From NCBI GenBank assembly GCA_016710635.1, contig JADJVL010000011.1:115559-179558 (forward strand): a DNA stretch of 64,000 bases, given 5' to 3'. This document shows, piece after piece, positions 63,068-64,000 of the stretch. The notes under the pieces were generated by a model. The model was given only the letters and a program-made list of their open reading frames with translations, searched no databases and was not told the origin of the DNA. The translations under genes and the position numbers were made by a program. Within the stretch, counting starts at the first letter, position 1. Each line of letters opens with the position of its first letter. The DNA is from Holophagaceae bacterium (GTDB lineage Bacteria; Acidobacteriota; Holophagae; Holophagales; Holophagaceae).

Positions 63068-64000
63068 TCAGGCGGGGTCCGGGGCTTCCAGGTCCAGGTG
63101 CTGCTCCTGGTCCGGGTTCGCCTTGAGGATCCCCTTGAACACCACCAGGTTCTCGAGGAAGAGCTCCAGCAGGACGGGATCGAAGTGGCCGCCGCTGCAG
63201 GCTTGCAGTTCCGCCAGGACTTCAGCCTCGCCCCAGGCGGCCTTGTAGTGGCGGGCATTGGACAGGGCGTCGAAGACGTCGGCGATGGCGGTGATGCGGG
63301 CCTCAAGGGGGATCGTCTCCCCCGCCAGGCCCCTCGGGTAGCCCGAGCCGTCCCATTTCTCGTGGTGGCAGGCCGCGATGCGGGCGGCCATCTGCATGAA
63401 GGGGACCTTGGAGTCCTTCAGCATGGCGGCGCCGATGAGCGTGTGCCGGCGCATCACCGTCCACTCGTCCGCATCGAGGGGGCCACGCTTCTGCAGCACG
63501 GCGTCGGGAACGCCGATCTTGCCGATGTCATGCATCGGAGCGGCGAGGCGGATGTGCTCCACCCATTCGCCGGGCTTCCCGAGGAGCTGGCCCATCTCGG
63601 CGGCGTAGAGTCCGATCCGTCGCACGTGCATGCCCGTCTCCAGGTCGCGGAAGCCGGCGGCGGAGACCAGGCGCAGCGCCACCTCCTCGCGGCTTTCGCG
63701 GATCACCTGGGTCTGCTCGAGGACCCGGCGGTAGAGCTCGCCTTCCCGGTCCTTGGCGTCCTTCTCTAGGCGCTGCCGCCGCAGGGCGCCCCGGATCTGC
63801 ACCAGGATCTCCCGGACCTGGAAGGGCTTGAAGACGTAACCGTAGGCGCCCTGCTCGAGGCAATCCGTGATGATGGACATGTCATTGCGGCCGCTCACGA
63901 TCACCACGGCGATCTCGGGCATCCGCGGCTGCAGGGCCTTCACGAGATCGATGCCCCGTTCCCCGGGCATCTCCAGGTCGCAGAGCACCAGGCTGAAGGG
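63068..64000 (-). CDS. HD-GYP response regulator, c-di-GMP phosphodiesterase (partial)
   Basis: The 3' part runs from 63068 to the window end, so the N-terminus is missing. The receiver domain shows the phosphoacceptor Asp in L-C-D-L-E-M-P-G and the conserved Lys in F-K-P-F. The effector has H-D-I-G-K-I-G-V-P and H-H-E-K-W-D-G-S-G-Y-P, the HD-GYP signature of enzymes that hydrolyse cyclic di-GMP. A short coiled stretch links the two. It lies 38 bp upstream of lipB on the same strand. Confidence 0.93.
   Translation of the reverse strand, partial: PFSLVLCDLEMPGERGIDLVKALQPRMPEIAVVIVSGRNDMSIITDCLEQGAYGYVFKPFQVREILVQIRGALRRQRLEKDAKDREGELYRRVLEQTQVIRESREEVALRLVSAAGFRDLETGMHVRRIGLYAAEMGQLLGKPGEWVEHIRLAAPMHDIGKIGVPDAVLQKRGPLDADEWTVMRRHTLIGAAMLKDSKVPFMQMAARIAACHHEKWDGSGYPRGLAGETIPLEARITAIADVFDALSNARHYKAAWGEAEVLAELQACSGGHFDPVLLELFLENLVVFKGILKANPDQEQHLDLEAPDPA

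Overview
The window is a 64 kb piece of a GC-rich chromosome from a Gram-negative bacterium. It encodes RND efflux pumps, TolC, many lipoproteins, CsgG, and c-di-GMP and two-component signalling. The gene mix (DUF4388 and DUF1844 proteins, pta/ackA, glutaryl-CoA and short-chain acyl-CoA dehydrogenases, mdtABC-type RND genes) fits an Acidobacteriota of the Holophaga/Geothrix kind. That placement is inference from gene content; no rRNA or tRNA gene was seen.

Layout. 0-6.4 kb: a secreted protein, then a leftward run with an alpha/beta hydrolase, an HD-domain nucleotidase, a zincin lipoprotein, a histone-deacetylase-like amidohydrolase and two unknowns. 6.6-9.9 kb: an AT-richer island of five leftward genes, each followed by an integron-type attC site, with no integrase. 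It is a cassette cluster (CALIN) and includes an HNH nuclease and a possible PD-(D/E)XK nuclease. 10-14.7 kb: pyrC, a repeat-rich spacer, guaB and a peptide-transporter ATPase. 14.8-23 kb: a lipoprotein, hutI, an aldehyde dehydrogenase and a pta-purN-ackA run. 23-24.2 kb: several hairpin repeats and a membrane metalloprotease. 24.2-25.7 kb: an S-adenosylhomocysteine riboswitch and ahcY.

From about 25.15 to 32.2 kb, and again at 37.05-37.38 kb, every gene (ahcY, nnr, tsaE, rmuC, an HNH gene, pabB, pepA, metG) is broken by several frameshifts while gene order and motifs survive. This looks like a patch of poor sequence rather than true decay. 32.3-39.2 kb: an HU/IHF protein, CsgG, a hydrolase, a ferredoxin, cyclophilin, metG and an ArsC-like protein. 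39.2-46.7 kb: a three-gene RND efflux operon. 46.9-53 kb: exodeoxyribonuclease III, a TPR lipoprotein-like protein and a four-gene run ending in thymidine kinase. 53-64 kb: glutaryl-CoA dehydrogenase, a sigma-54 activator, a hybrid kinase, TolC, a prephenate dehydrogenase-chorismate mutase fusion, an acyl-CoA dehydrogenase, a LipB-Nudix fusion and an HD-GYP response regulator cut by the window end.

The two most unusual signals are the integrase-less attC array and a family of roughly 85-90 bp elements (three copies). In that family the two flanks and the 7-nt loop size are constant while the stem arms change in sequence yet still pair.
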